Positions 1 through 7,053 of a stretch of DNA of 7,200 nucleotides are shown one piece after another; within the stretch, counting starts at the first letter, position 1; each line of letters starts with the position of its first letter. A program made the translations under genes and the position numbers. The stretch comes from Cellvibrionales bacterium UBA2511 (GTDB lineage: Bacteria; Pseudomonadota; Gammaproteobacteria; Pseudomonadales; Porticoccaceae): the NCBI GenBank assembly GCA_002341315.1, contig DDNV01000102.1, forward strand, positions 12,950-20,149. Reading direction: 5' to 3'. The notes under the pieces are model-generated. The model worked only from the letters and a program-made list of their open reading frames with translations. It ran no database searches and was not told where the DNA came from.

Positions 1-1289
1 CTACCGCTAAAATTATCGCGTCTGTGCTGCGAGGTGAGGGCTCACTCAATACACTTCTGCCCGAGTACCTGGCCAAAGTAGATGACCGCGACCGCGGATT
101 GTTGCAACAGTTGTGTTATGGCACATTGCGGTTCTACCCGCGACTGTCTGTGTACCTCGCAGAATTGCTGGCAAAACCCTTCAAGGAAAAGGATTTTGAC
201 ATAGAGGCAACCCTGGCCTGTTCGCTTTATCAGTTACTGGAAACCCGAATCCCCCCTCACGCAGCAGTCAATGAAGCCGTAGCCACCTGTCAGAACCTGA
301 ATAAAAACTGGGCCAAAGGTCTTACCAACGCGGTACTGCGACGATTTTTACGTGAGCGCGCCACACTCGATATCAAACTGGGGGGTCGTCGTGCATTTCA
401 GACCGCACACCCTGATTGGCTCATTGACCTCTGGCAGGCGGCCTGGCCGGAGCAGGTGGATCAACTGGTGGCGGCCAACAACCATCAGCCCCCCATGACC
501 CTGCGGGTAAACCAAATCCGCTGTAGCCGGGACCAATACCTCTCGAAACTGGCAGAAGCAGATATCCAGGCATATCCCACGCCATTCAGCGATGTCGGTA
601 TCACCCTGCAGCAACCCTGTGATGTTATTAACTTACCCGGTTTTGCCGAGGGTCAAGTGAGCGTGCAGGATGAGGCGGCCCAGCTGGCGGCCCAGCTACT
701 GTCGCCCAGATCCGGTCAGCGCGTCCTGGACGCCTGTTGTGCACCGGGTGGCAAAACCGGTCACATACTCGAGCTGCTTAATAACCAGGGCGACGTCATT
801 GCCATCGACATCGCGGCGGAACGACTGACGCGGGTAACCGATAACCTGCTGCGACTCGGTTTGCAGGCCAAGCTGATCGCCGCAGATACCGCCGATATAG
901 CCAGCTGGTGGGATGGCCACCCCTTCGATCGGATTTTACTGGATGCACCCTGCTCCGCCACGGGTGTTATCCGTCGACACCCGGATGTGAAACTAATGCG
1001 CAGACCAACGGATATTGCTAAGCTGGCCACCTTGCAGTTATCCCTGTTGAGGGCACTGTGGCCACTGTTGGCAGAGGGCGGGATTTTACTTTACGCGACC
1101 TGCTCCACACTGGCCCAGGAAAATGATCAGGTCATCGCAGAATTCGCCAGGGACAACCATTCTGTCCATGTCGAACCGGTGGCAACCGAAGCGGGCATGG
1201 CAACATCTGCAGGGCGCCAGTTGATGCCACAGATAGGTGGCCATGACGGATTTTATTTTGCCCGTCTGGTCAAGACAGCAATCGCTTAA
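1..1289 (+). CDS. rsmB: 16S rRNA (cytosine-967 C5) methyltransferase RsmB, 5' end cut by window
   Basis: RsmB (Sun/Fmu) uses S-adenosylmethionine to methylate C967 of 16S rRNA in the cytoplasm. The frame is already open at base 3, and the residues before the GTG at base 24 still align with the E. coli protein, so the true start lies upstream and that GTG is internal. Numbering from the GTG codon, residues 1 to about 130 form the NusB-like RNA-binding domain, with the typical RIPPHAA motif. The SAM-binding loop is LDACCAPGGK at 235-244. The two catalytic cysteines of the RNA m5C methyltransferase family are present: C310 in LLDAPCSATGVIRRHPD (motif IV) and C360 in YATCS (motif VI). The C-terminus ends in the usual GFYFARLVK-like strand. 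The gene appears intact apart from the window edge. In many gammaproteobacteria it follows def and fmt and precedes trkA; the second half of that order is seen here. Family assignment is near certain. Confidence 0.96.
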   Translation, partial: TAKIIASVLRGEGSLNTLLPEYLAKVDDRDRGLLQQLCYGTLRFYPRLSVYLAELLAKPFKEKDFDIEATLACSLYQLLETRIPPHAAVNEAVATCQNLNKNWAKGLTNAVLRRFLRERATLDIKLGGRRAFQTAHPDWLIDLWQAAWPEQVDQLVAANNHQPPMTLRVNQIRCSRDQYLSKLAEADIQAYPTPFSDVGITLQQPCDVINLPGFAEGQVSVQDEAAQLAAQLLSPRSGQRVLDACCAPGGKTGHILELLNNQGDVIAIDIAAERLTRVTDNLLRLGLQAKLIAADTADIASWWDGHPFDRILLDAPCSATGVIRRHPDVKLMRRPTDIAKLATLQLSLLRALWPLLAEGGILLYATCSTLAQENDQVIAEFARDNHSVHVEPVATEAGMATSAGRQLMPQIGGHDGFYFARLVKTAIA

Positions 1290-1322
1290 CGGCGCGTTGG
1301 TTGTTTCTTCTCAAAAGTCCGG

Positions 1323-1339
1323 GTTATTAACGAAATAAC
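1323..1339. repeat. Short inverted repeat upstream of trkA
   Basis: The arms GTTATT (1323-1328) and AATAAC (1334-1339) are perfect inverted copies separated by 5 bases. The repeat ends directly before the GGGAA (1340-1344) that probably serves as trkA's ribosome binding site. It could be an operator half-site pair or a weak hairpin near the translation start. Six-base arms are short enough to occur by chance, and no known operator is recognised. Confidence 0.3.
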
Positions 1340-1353
1340 GGGAATTTCCAGCT

Positions 1354-2736
1354 ATGAAAATCGTCATTACCGGTGCCGGCCAAGTGGGTGGAACACTCGC
1401 CGAGCATCTGGCCGGAGAAGCTAACGATATTTCTGTCATCGATACGAACGACCACCGCCTTCGCGAACTTCAGGACCGGCTGGATATTCGCACCGTCTAT
1501 GGCATGGCCTCTCACCCGGACGTCCTGATCCGCGCAGGGATTGAAGACGCCGACATGCTAGTGGCAGTCACTAGCAGCGACGAAATCAACATGGCGTCCT
1601 GTCAGGTTGCCTATTCCCTGTTTCGCACACCCACCAAAATTGCCCGGATTCGCGATCGCAGCTACACCGACGATAAAGTGCGTGAGCGCCTATTCAATGA
1701 TGCCAACTGCCCGGTGGATTTCCTGATTACCCCAGAACAGGTGGTCACCGACTATATATTTCGTCTGATCGAGCAACCCGGCAGTCTTCAGGTTATCGAT
1801 TTTGCCGAAGGTCTGATCCAACTGGTAGCAGTCCGCGCATTCAAGGGTGGCCCGCTGGTGGGAAAAGAATTGCGACTCCTCCGCAAGCACATGCCCAAAG
1901 TGGATGCCCGGGTAGCAGCGATTTTCCGCCGCGACCGACCTATTTTCCCCCAGGGCGATACTGTCATAGAGGAGGGCGACGAGGTATTTTTTATCGCTGC
2001 CAAAAAAGATATTCGCAAGGTCATGGGCGAATTGCGCAGGCTTGAAAATTCCTACCAGCGAATTGTCATAGCCGGGGGTGGCAATATCGGCTATCGCCTG
2101 GCCAAGGCACTGGAAAAACAGTACAACATAAAAATCATCGAATTTTCGGAGGAGCGGTGCCAGTACATTTCCGAACGACTGGATAAAACCATCGTACTCA
2201 ATGGCTCCGCCACGGATCAGGACCTGTTACTCGAGGAAAATATCGAGCGTAGCGACGTTTTTCTTGCCCTGACCAATGACGATGAAGTGAATATCATGGC
2301 TTCACTGCTGGCGAAAAGGCTGGGCGCTCGCAAAGTGATGACCCTGATCAACAACCCGGTTTATGCCGACCTGGTTCAAGGGGGTGAAATTGACATTGCC
2401 ATCTCCCCTCAACAGGCCACCACCAGTATTCTGCTCAGCCACGTGCGGCGCGGTGATACGGTTAAAGCGCACTCTCTCCGCCGGGGCGCCGCTGAGGCAA
2501 TGGAAATCGTCGTGCATGGCGACAGTAAAACATCCAAAGTGGTCAGCAGAACCATCGAAGAAATCAAATCACCCCCCGGCGTCACCCTGGCGGCACTGGT
2601 GCGCGACGGCGAGGTCATCATTGCACATCACGACACGGTGGTGAAAAACAACGATCACGCCATTGTCTTTGTGGTGGACAAACGCCGTACCCGGGAAGTG
2701 GAAAAACTGTTTGCCGTTGGCTTCACCTTTTTCTAG
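1354..2736 (+). CDS. trkA: Trk potassium uptake system NAD-binding regulator TrkA
   Basis: TrkA is the cytoplasmic peripheral subunit that binds NAD(H)/nucleotide and gates the TrkH/TrkG potassium pore. Its 460 residues compare with 458 in E. coli. It shows two tandem RCK (TrkA-N plus TrkA-C) halves. The first Rossmann fold has GAGQVGG at 7-13 with the acidic residue D30 closing strand 2. The second has GGGNIG at 241-246 with E263 in the equivalent place. Other conserved stretches are DADMLVAVTSSDE, RVAAIFRRDRPI and AISPQQATTS. The ATG at 1354 matches the known N-terminus MKIVITGAGQVGG and has GGGAA 9 bases upstream. It lies 64 nt after rsmB and 23 nt before trkH on the same strand, so a trkAH transcript is likely. 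Nothing is missing or unusual inside the protein. Confidence 0.98.
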   Translation: MKIVITGAGQVGGTLAEHLAGEANDISVIDTNDHRLRELQDRLDIRTVYGMASHPDVLIRAGIEDADMLVAVTSSDEINMASCQVAYSLFRTPTKIARIRDRSYTDDKVRERLFNDANCPVDFLITPEQVVTDYIFRLIEQPGSLQVIDFAEGLIQLVAVRAFKGGPLVGKELRLLRKHMPKVDARVAAIFRRDRPIFPQGDTVIEEGDEVFFIAAKKDIRKVMGELRRLENSYQRIVIAGGGNIGYRLAKALEKQYNIKIIEFSEERCQYISERLDKTIVLNGSATDQDLLLEENIERSDVFLALTNDDEVNIMASLLAKRLGARKVMTLINNPVYADLVQGGEIDIAISPQQATTSILLSHVRRGDTVKAHSLRRGAAEAMEIVVHGDSKTSKVVSRTIEEIKSPPGVTLAALVRDGEVIIAHHDTVVKNNDHAIVFVVDKRRTREVEKLFAVGFTFF

Positions 2737-2759
2737 CGTTGGTAGCGAAGTCCTAGCCT

Positions 2760-4211
2760 ATGCATTTTAATGTGATTTCAAAAGTCCTCGGGTTGCTGCT
2801 CATGGTTTTCAGCCTGACGCTGCTGACACCCATCGTGGTCGCCACGATTTACGATGAACAAACCCATGCGGCTTTTTTCCTGTCCTTTGCCATCACTTTT
2901 TCATTGGGCGTGCTCATGTGGCTGCCGTTCAGCCGTCAACGGGCAGAACTTCGCAGCCGTGACGGGTTCCTGATTACTGTGATGTTCTGGGTTGAGCTGG
3001 CCCTTGTCGGGGCGCTGCCTTTTGTACTTTCCGAGTCATTGCAGTTAAGTATCACAGACGCCGTATTTGAATCCATGTCAGGCCTCACCACCACTGGTGC
3101 CACCGTGATCACCGGCCTGGATCTTCTGCCCAAATCCATTCTCTATTACCGCCAGCAGTTGCAATGGTTGGGTGGTATCGGGATCGTTGTCATCGCCGTG
3201 GCCATCATGCCCATGCTGGGCGTTGGCGGTATGCAGCTCTACCGTGCAGAAACACCGGGACCCGTCAAGGATAACAAACTGACCCCTCGCATCACTGAAA
3301 CGGCAAAAGCACTATTTTTTATCTACCTTGGCCTCACTGTTGCGTGCATGCTTGCTTACTGGCTGGCCGGCATGACTTTTTTTGACGCGATTGGACACAG
3401 TTTTTCGACCGTAGCCATTGGTGGTTTTTCCACTCACGACGCTAGCATGGGCTATTTTGATGGCAACACCACTATTGTTGGTATCTGCGTTTTCTTCATG
3501 ATCGTTTCTGGTCTGAACTTTGGCCTTCACTACTATGGCTTTGTCAGAAAATCGCTCTCTCACTATCTGCGCAACCCCGAGGCCAAGCTTTATCTGCAAA
3601 TGCTGCTGACCGGCAGTATTCTGGTAACTGGCTATCTTATCTGGAATGGTACCTACGGCACGGGTGAAAGCATTTATCACGGTATTTTTCAGCTGGTGTC
3701 TATTATGACAACCACCGGGTTTACCACTGATGATTTCAGTATCTGGCCCACTTTTCTGCCTTTTCTGATGCTTTTTCTATCATTTTTTGGCGCCTGCGCC
3801 AATTCCACTGGTGGCGGTATTAAAGTGGGTCGCATGCTGATTCTGGCGAAGCAGAGCCTCCGGGAAATCTACCGCCTGATTCACCCCAATGCACTATTTC
3901 CCATCAAAATACGTAATCGCAGCGTACCCGAGAAGATAACCAACGCTATCTGGGCATTTTTCGGTGTTTATCTTGCTGTCTATTATCTGATGGTCTTGCT
4001 GCTACTGGCGTCAGGCCTCGACTATGTGACGTCCTGGTCCGCTACCGCTGCGACTCTCAATAACCTCGGCCCCGGGCTCGGGGATGTAGCGGCCCATTAT
4101 GGCAACATCAATATTTTCGCCAAGTGGATACTCTGTATCGGTATGCTGTTGGGCCGACTGGAAATATTTACGCTTCTGGTACTCTTCACCCCGATGTTCT
4201 GGCGCCGCTAA
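2760..4211 (+). CDS. trkH: Trk potassium uptake system membrane pore TrkH
   Basis: TrkH is the inner-membrane potassium-translocating subunit working with TrkA. It is 483 residues long, the same as E. coli TrkH, and consists of hydrophobic segments from the N-terminal helix onwards. All four pore-loop filter segments of the SKT superfamily can be read: TTTGAT at 110-115, TVAIGGFS at 217-224, TTTGF at 317-321 and NSTGGGIK at 348-355. The positively charged stretch after the fourth loop, and the ending LEIFTLLVLFTPMFWRR, are typical of the TrkH branch. The ATG at 2760 gives the family's MHF N-terminus. No strong Shine-Dalgarno sequence is visible, which may mean that translation depends on coupling to trkA 23 nt upstream. 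A TrkG paralogue is less likely given the trkA linkage and the length. Glycines in every filter are intact, so the channel should be functional. Confidence 0.97.
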   Translation: MHFNVISKVLGLLLMVFSLTLLTPIVVATIYDEQTHAAFFLSFAITFSLGVLMWLPFSRQRAELRSRDGFLITVMFWVELALVGALPFVLSESLQLSITDAVFESMSGLTTTGATVITGLDLLPKSILYYRQQLQWLGGIGIVVIAVAIMPMLGVGGMQLYRAETPGPVKDNKLTPRITETAKALFFIYLGLTVACMLAYWLAGMTFFDAIGHSFSTVAIGGFSTHDASMGYFDGNTTIVGICVFFMIVSGLNFGLHYYGFVRKSLSHYLRNPEAKLYLQMLLTGSILVTGYLIWNGTYGTGESIYHGIFQLVSIMTTTGFTTDDFSIWPTFLPFLMLFLSFFGACANSTGGGIKVGRMLILAKQSLREIYRLIHPNALFPIKIRNRSVPEKITNAIWAFFGVYLAVYYLMVLLLLASGLDYVTSWSATAATLNNLGPGLGDVAAHYGNINIFAKWILCIGMLLGRLEIFTLLVLFTPMFWRR

Positions 4212-4263
4212 AACCGCCTGTACAAAAAGTAACAGTGGTAATAAAACGGACAAACCGTTGATC

Positions 4264-4270
4264 AGGGAGA
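4264..4270 (+). promoter_or_regulatory. Strong ribosome binding site deciding the TPR gene start
   Basis: AGGGAGA lies 5 bases before the ATG at 4276. The same frame is open back to an ATG at 4099, but that region is trkH coding sequence. This site therefore supports starting the small TPR protein at 4276. Confidence 0.7.
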
Positions 4271-4275
4271 CTTCC

Positions 4276-4590
4276 ATGACACTGATCGATAACCTTGAAG
4301 AAATGCTCGCCCAAGGCAACGATTCGGCAATGCTTCGATTTGGTCTCGGCAGCGCCTGTCTCGGTGAAAAGCGCCATGTGCAGGCAATCGAGCACCTGGA
4401 GCGCTGTCTGGCACTGGATGAAAACTATACCGCTGCCTACAACCTCTTGGGGCGGGCACAGTTGAAACTTAAACAGCCGGATGCGGCAAAACAATCTTTC
4501 ACGAAGGGGCTTGAAAAAGCCCGTGCTGCCGGTGACAGTCAGGCCGAGCGTGAAATGCAGGCTTTTTTAAAGAAATTAGCCAGTGATTGA
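4276..4590 (+). CDS. Small TPR-repeat protein (104 aa), function unknown
   Basis: This is a short soluble protein built almost entirely of helical tetratricopeptide repeats, which normally mediate protein-protein contacts. A leading helix (residues 1-16, [12 protein letters not shown]) is followed by one repeat at about 18-51 ([30 protein letters not shown]) and a second at about 52-85 ([30 protein letters not shown]). A charged capping helix follows, ending LKKLASD. There is no signal peptide, membrane segment or catalytic motif. The start at 4276 is chosen over an in-frame ATG at 4099 because of the strong AGGGAGA site and because the earlier start would lie inside trkH. The gene sits 64 nt after trkH and 37 nt before rimB, so it may belong to either transcript. 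Similar short TPR proteins occur in pseudomonads and other gammaproteobacteria as uncharacterised genes. Its partner is unknown; linkage to the Rim genes is only suggestive. Confidence 0.85.
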   Translation: MTLIDNLEEMLAQGNDSAMLRFGLGSACLGEKRHVQAIEHLERCLALDENYTAAYNLLGRAQLKLKQPDAAKQSFTKGLEKARAAGDSQAEREMQAFLKKLASD

Positions 4591-4627
4591 TCCATCAAGG
4601 GACAACGCTGTTACTCGGAAAAACAGC

Positions 4628-5053
4628 ATGACGCAGCTGATTGGTTGGCGGGAATGGTTGGCCTTACCCGATTTGGGGATTGCCCGAATTAAAGCCAAGG
4701 TGGATACTGGCGCACGCACCTCCTGTTTGCACGCTCATCGACTGGAACCCTTCACGGAACGGGGTTCACCCTGGGTAAGAATCTGGGTCCATCCCCTGCA
4801 GGGAAATACGCAAAGTATCTGTTGCGCAGCACCCATTGTAGATGAGCGGGTCGTCACTGATTCCGGGGGTCATTGTGAACGGCGTATTGTAATAAAAACC
4901 ACTGTAGTGCTCGGAACCCAGTGTTGGCCCATAGAAATGACCCTCACCAATCGGGATACCATGAGATTTCGTATGCTGTTGGGTCGTTCGGCCCTGGCGG
5001 GGCAGTTCATTGTGGATCCACAGACATCCTTTTTAGCGGGAAAAAATAAATGA
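4628..5053 (+). CDS. rimB: RimB-like retropepsin-fold protein ('ATP-dependent zinc protease' family)
   Basis: The protein belongs to the family annotated as RimK-associated ATP-dependent zinc protease (Pfam Zn_protease/DUF785), which has a retropepsin-like fold. With the start at 4628 it has 141 residues. The N-terminal [29 protein letters not shown] is characteristic, with the aspartic-protease-like D26-T27-G28-A29. Further family blocks are the middle [15 protein letters not shown] and the C-terminal [11 protein letters not shown] with [10 protein letters not shown]. The frame also allows a GTG at 4583 overlapping the TPR gene's stop, but the 15 extra residues are not family-like and the ATG has GGAA 7 bases upstream. 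Its stop overlaps the rimK start in ATGA, so the two are probably translationally coupled. In Pseudomonas a homologous RimB acts with RimK on the glutamate tail of ribosomal protein S6. The symbol follows that usage; the 'ATP-dependent' and 'zinc' labels are historical and not visible in the sequence. Confidence 0.88.
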   Translation: MTQLIGWREWLALPDLGIARIKAKVDTGARTSCLHAHRLEPFTERGSPWVRIWVHPLQGNTQSICCAAPIVDERVVTDSGGHCERRIVIKTTVVLGTQCWPIEMTLTNRDTMRFRMLLGRSALAGQFIVDPQTSFLAGKNK

Positions 5054-5955
5054 GAATTGCCATTCTGTCCCGCAATGCCGACTTGTATTCCACGCGTCGC
5101 CTGAAAGAGGCAGCAATAGAACGCGGCCATGAAGTCAGAATTATTGATGTATTGAAATGCTACATGAACATCAATATCCAAAACCCCAGCATTCATGTGA
5201 AGGGCGTGGAGCTACCGCCTTTTGACGTTGTGATTCCCCGCATCGGTGCGTCGGTCACCACGTACGGTACGGCCGTACTGCGTCAGTTCGAGATGATGGG
5301 AGTTTATCCACTGAACGAATCTGTGGCCATCACCCGCTCCCGGGACAAATTGCGCTCCCTGCAATTGTTGTCGCGCAAGGGGATTGGCCTGCCCGTCACC
5401 GGATATGCCAACAAACCCAGTGATATTCCGGATCTGATCGATATGGTGGGCGGACCACCGCTGGTGGTCAAACTGCTCGAAGGCACCCAGGGTATCGGTG
5501 TGGTGATGGCGGAAACCCGCAAAGCGGCTGAAAGCGTGATTGAAGCGTTTATGGGCCTGAAAGCCGATATTATGGTTCAGGAGTATATCTCGGAATCCGG
5601 TGGTGCGGATATTCGCTGTCTGGTCATTGGCGACAAGGTGGTCGCAGCCATGCAACGGCAGGCACAGCCGGGAGAGTTCCGCTCCAATCTGCACCGTGGC
5701 GGGACAGCAACGTTGGCCAGGCTTTCTCCAGCGGAGCGTTCCACTGCTGTTCGCGCTGCCAAAACCATGGGACTGAATGTGGCGGGGGTGGACATTCTTC
5801 GCTCCAACCATGGGCCACTGGTGATGGAAGTGAATTCATCGCCGGGCCTTGAGGGCATTGAAACGGCCACCGGCAAGGACGTAGCGGGTAATATCATTCA
5901 GTTCATTGAAAAAAATGCCCGGCAGTCCCGCACCAAAACCCGCGGACAGGGCTAG
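5050..5955 (+). CDS. rimK: Ribosomal protein S6--L-glutamate ligase RimK
   Basis: RimK is a cytoplasmic ATP-grasp ligase that adds glutamate residues to the C-terminus of ribosomal protein S6 (RpsF), and can make poly-alpha-glutamate. It is 301 residues long against 300 in E. coli, and numbering matches E. coli almost residue for residue. The N-terminal domain (about 1-95) carries [18 protein letters not shown] and [11 protein letters not shown]. The ATP-grasp domain follows, with [14 protein letters not shown] including K141, [14 protein letters not shown], and FRSNLHRGG. The metal- and nucleotide-binding residues D248, E260 and N262 (in [13 protein letters not shown]) are all present. Only the last 15 or so residues, rich in Arg, Lys and Thr, are unlike E. 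coli. The ATG at 5050 overlaps the rimB stop by 4 nt and has GGGA 8 bases upstream. The tight rimB-rimK overlap suggests co-expression of ligase and its protease partner. Confidence 0.97.
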   Translation: MRIAILSRNADLYSTRRLKEAAIERGHEVRIIDVLKCYMNINIQNPSIHVKGVELPPFDVVIPRIGASVTTYGTAVLRQFEMMGVYPLNESVAITRSRDKLRSLQLLSRKGIGLPVTGYANKPSDIPDLIDMVGGPPLVVKLLEGTQGIGVVMAETRKAAESVIEAFMGLKADIMVQEYISESGGADIRCLVIGDKVVAAMQRQAQPGEFRSNLHRGGTATLARLSPAERSTAVRAAKTMGLNVAGVDILRSNHGPLVMEVNSSPGLEGIETATGKDVAGNIIQFIEKNARQSRTKTRGQG

Positions 5956-5960
5956 GGGGA
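5954..5960 (+). promoter_or_regulatory. Shine-Dalgarno site supporting a TTG start after rimK
   Basis: AGGGGGA overlaps the last bases of rimK and its TAG stop, 8 bases before a TTG at 5969. No comparable site precedes the alternative ATG at 5915 or TTG at 5906, both of which lie inside rimK. This favours the TTG at 5969 as the start of the downstream deacylase gene. Confidence 0.6.
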
Positions 5961-5968
5961 TCGCTGTT

Positions 5969-7015
5969 TTGAGCAGGTTACCCCTGAAACTGGCAGGCGA
6001 AGTCATCAACCCCGGGGAGACGCGATTATTGTCCATCCCCGCTGCACGCCTGTATACAGACACGCCCATCGACTTGCCGGTCGAGGTCATACACAGCCGA
6101 AAACCCGGGCCAGTGCTATTGGTTTGCGCGGCGATTCACGGTGATGAGATCAACGGCATCGAAATCTGCCGTCGCATTGTTGGCAAGCGCTTACTACGTC
6201 GTTTATCCGGTACATTACTGATTGTGCCGATTGTAAATATGTTCGGTTTTATCCAGCAATCCCGTTATTTACCGGATCGACGCGATTTAAACCGATGCTT
6301 TCCCGGCTCACCACGGGGGCCACTGGGAAGCCGCCTGGCCAACCTGATTCATACGGAACTGCTCAGCCATTGCACGCACGTTATTGATCTTCATACCGGC
6401 GCTATCCATCGCAAGAATCTTTCACAAATTCGTGGGGATCTCGATGACCCCGCCGCACTGGGTATGGCAGAGGCCTTTGGTGCACCCATTTTTATGGATG
6501 CCAAAGTCAGGGATGGTTCACTGCGTGCCGCCGCCGCCGAGCTGGGGATACCGGTGATACTCTATGAAGCAGGAGAAGCGCTGCGTTTTGACGAACCTGC
6601 CATAAAGGCAGGGGTGCGGGGCATCATGTCGGTCATGCGCCACCTCGGCATGCTGCCGGCCCGAACAGAGCAGCCCCCCCGCAAACTGGTCCCGGTAAAG
6701 GCCAGTCGAAGCTACTGGCTGCGGGCGGAGCGGGACGGCATCGTGATCAGTAAAATCAAATTGGGACAACGGGTCAAAGAGGGCCAGATACTGGCCTATC
6801 TCGCTTCGCCATTCGGTGGCCCGGAAAAACCACTGAAATCACGCAGTGATGGCATTGTTATCGCTGCATCGCAGATCCCTCTGGTGAACGAGGGAGAAGC
6901 GCTCTTTCATATTGCGGAATTCACCACCCTGAGGAAAGCCACAGACAGCGTTGAGGCATTTCAGGAACAGTTCGACGATCAGCCGGAACCGGAGGCTTTT
7001 ACGCAGCCCCTTTGA
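5969..7015 (+). CDS. Succinylglutamate desuccinylase/aspartoacylase family zinc hydrolase
   Basis: This is a zinc-dependent deacylase of the AstE/AspA family (M14 carboxypeptidase fold), which cleaves N-acyl groups or terminal amide bonds of acidic amino-acid compounds. Numbered from the TTG at 5969 (348 residues), the zinc ligands are H57 and E60 in AAIHGDEINGIE, and H142 in DLHTG. The substrate-binding DLNRCFPGS is at 106-114, and the general-base glutamate is E200 in LYEAGE. The last third (about 247-325), with DGIVISKIKLGQRVKEGQILAYL, is the beta-barrel, lipoyl-like domain usual in COG3608 members. Starts at TTG 5906 or ATG 5915 are possible. The one at 5969 is preferred for its AGGGGGA site, its 13-nt distance from rimK, and because related proteins begin about ten residues before the GEVINPG strand. 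It is not a true AstE of arginine catabolism by context. The substrate is unknown, and the rimK linkage hints at glutamylated compounds. Confidence 0.88.
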   Translation: MSRLPLKLAGEVINPGETRLLSIPAARLYTDTPIDLPVEVIHSRKPGPVLLVCAAIHGDEINGIEICRRIVGKRLLRRLSGTLLIVPIVNMFGFIQQSRYLPDRRDLNRCFPGSPRGPLGSRLANLIHTELLSHCTHVIDLHTGAIHRKNLSQIRGDLDDPAALGMAEAFGAPIFMDAKVRDGSLRAAAAELGIPVILYEAGEALRFDEPAIKAGVRGIMSVMRHLGMLPARTEQPPRKLVPVKASRSYWLRAERDGIVISKIKLGQRVKEGQILAYLASPFGGPEKPLKSRSDGIVIAASQIPLVNEGEALFHIAEFTTLRKATDSVEAFQEQFDDQPEPEAFTQPL

Positions 7016-7024
7016 GTTTCCCCG

Positions 7025-7053
7025 CCGGGACAACCAGCTATTTCAGCTCCCGG
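7025..7053. other. Imperfect stem-loop between convergent genes
   Basis: CCGGG (7025-7029) pairs with CCCGG (7049-7053), and AGCT (7036-7039) pairs with AGCT (7045-7048) around a 5-base loop. A 6-base bulge lies on the left arm. The structure sits at the meeting point of the two convergent genes and covers the stop codon of the minus-strand gene. Neither side has a T-tract, so it is not a classical intrinsic terminator, but it could help end or stabilise transcripts from both sides. Confidence 0.25.

Noticed and set aside
1..23. GTG at base 24 as the true rsmB start
   Set aside because: The frame is open to the window edge and the residues before it (AKIIAS) still resemble the RsmB N-terminal helix, so the gene begins upstream.
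1301..1330. Possible sigma-70 promoter before trkA (TTGTTT, 18-base spacer, TATTAA)
   Set aside because: The -35 matches consensus at only 3 of 6 bases and the -10 at 4 of 6. This is too weak to call from sequence alone.
4245..4259. Small hairpin AACGG / CCGTT after trkH as a terminator
   Set aside because: The stem is only 5 bp with two A-T pairs, there is no T-tract after it, and it runs straight into the RBS of the next gene.
4099..4275. In-frame upstream extension of the TPR gene to an ATG at 4099
   Set aside because: This stretch is the well-conserved C-terminal coding region of trkH in another frame, and the translated extension has no TPR character. A strong RBS supports 4276.
4583..4627. 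GTG start at 4583 for rimB
   Set aside because: The 15 added residues are not family-like, and the ATG at 4628 begins right before the conserved LIGWREW block. It remains possible but less likely.
5212..5811. Long 199-codon open frame on the minus strand
   Set aside because: It lies fully inside rimK, antisense to highly conserved coding sequence, and its translation has no recognisable domain. It is a shadow of rimK.
6674..6680. Run of seven C inside the deacylase gene as a possible slippage or frameshift site
   Set aside because: The frame is continuous and conserved on both sides, and the run falls in a variable linker. There is no sign of a programmed shift or a disrupted gene.
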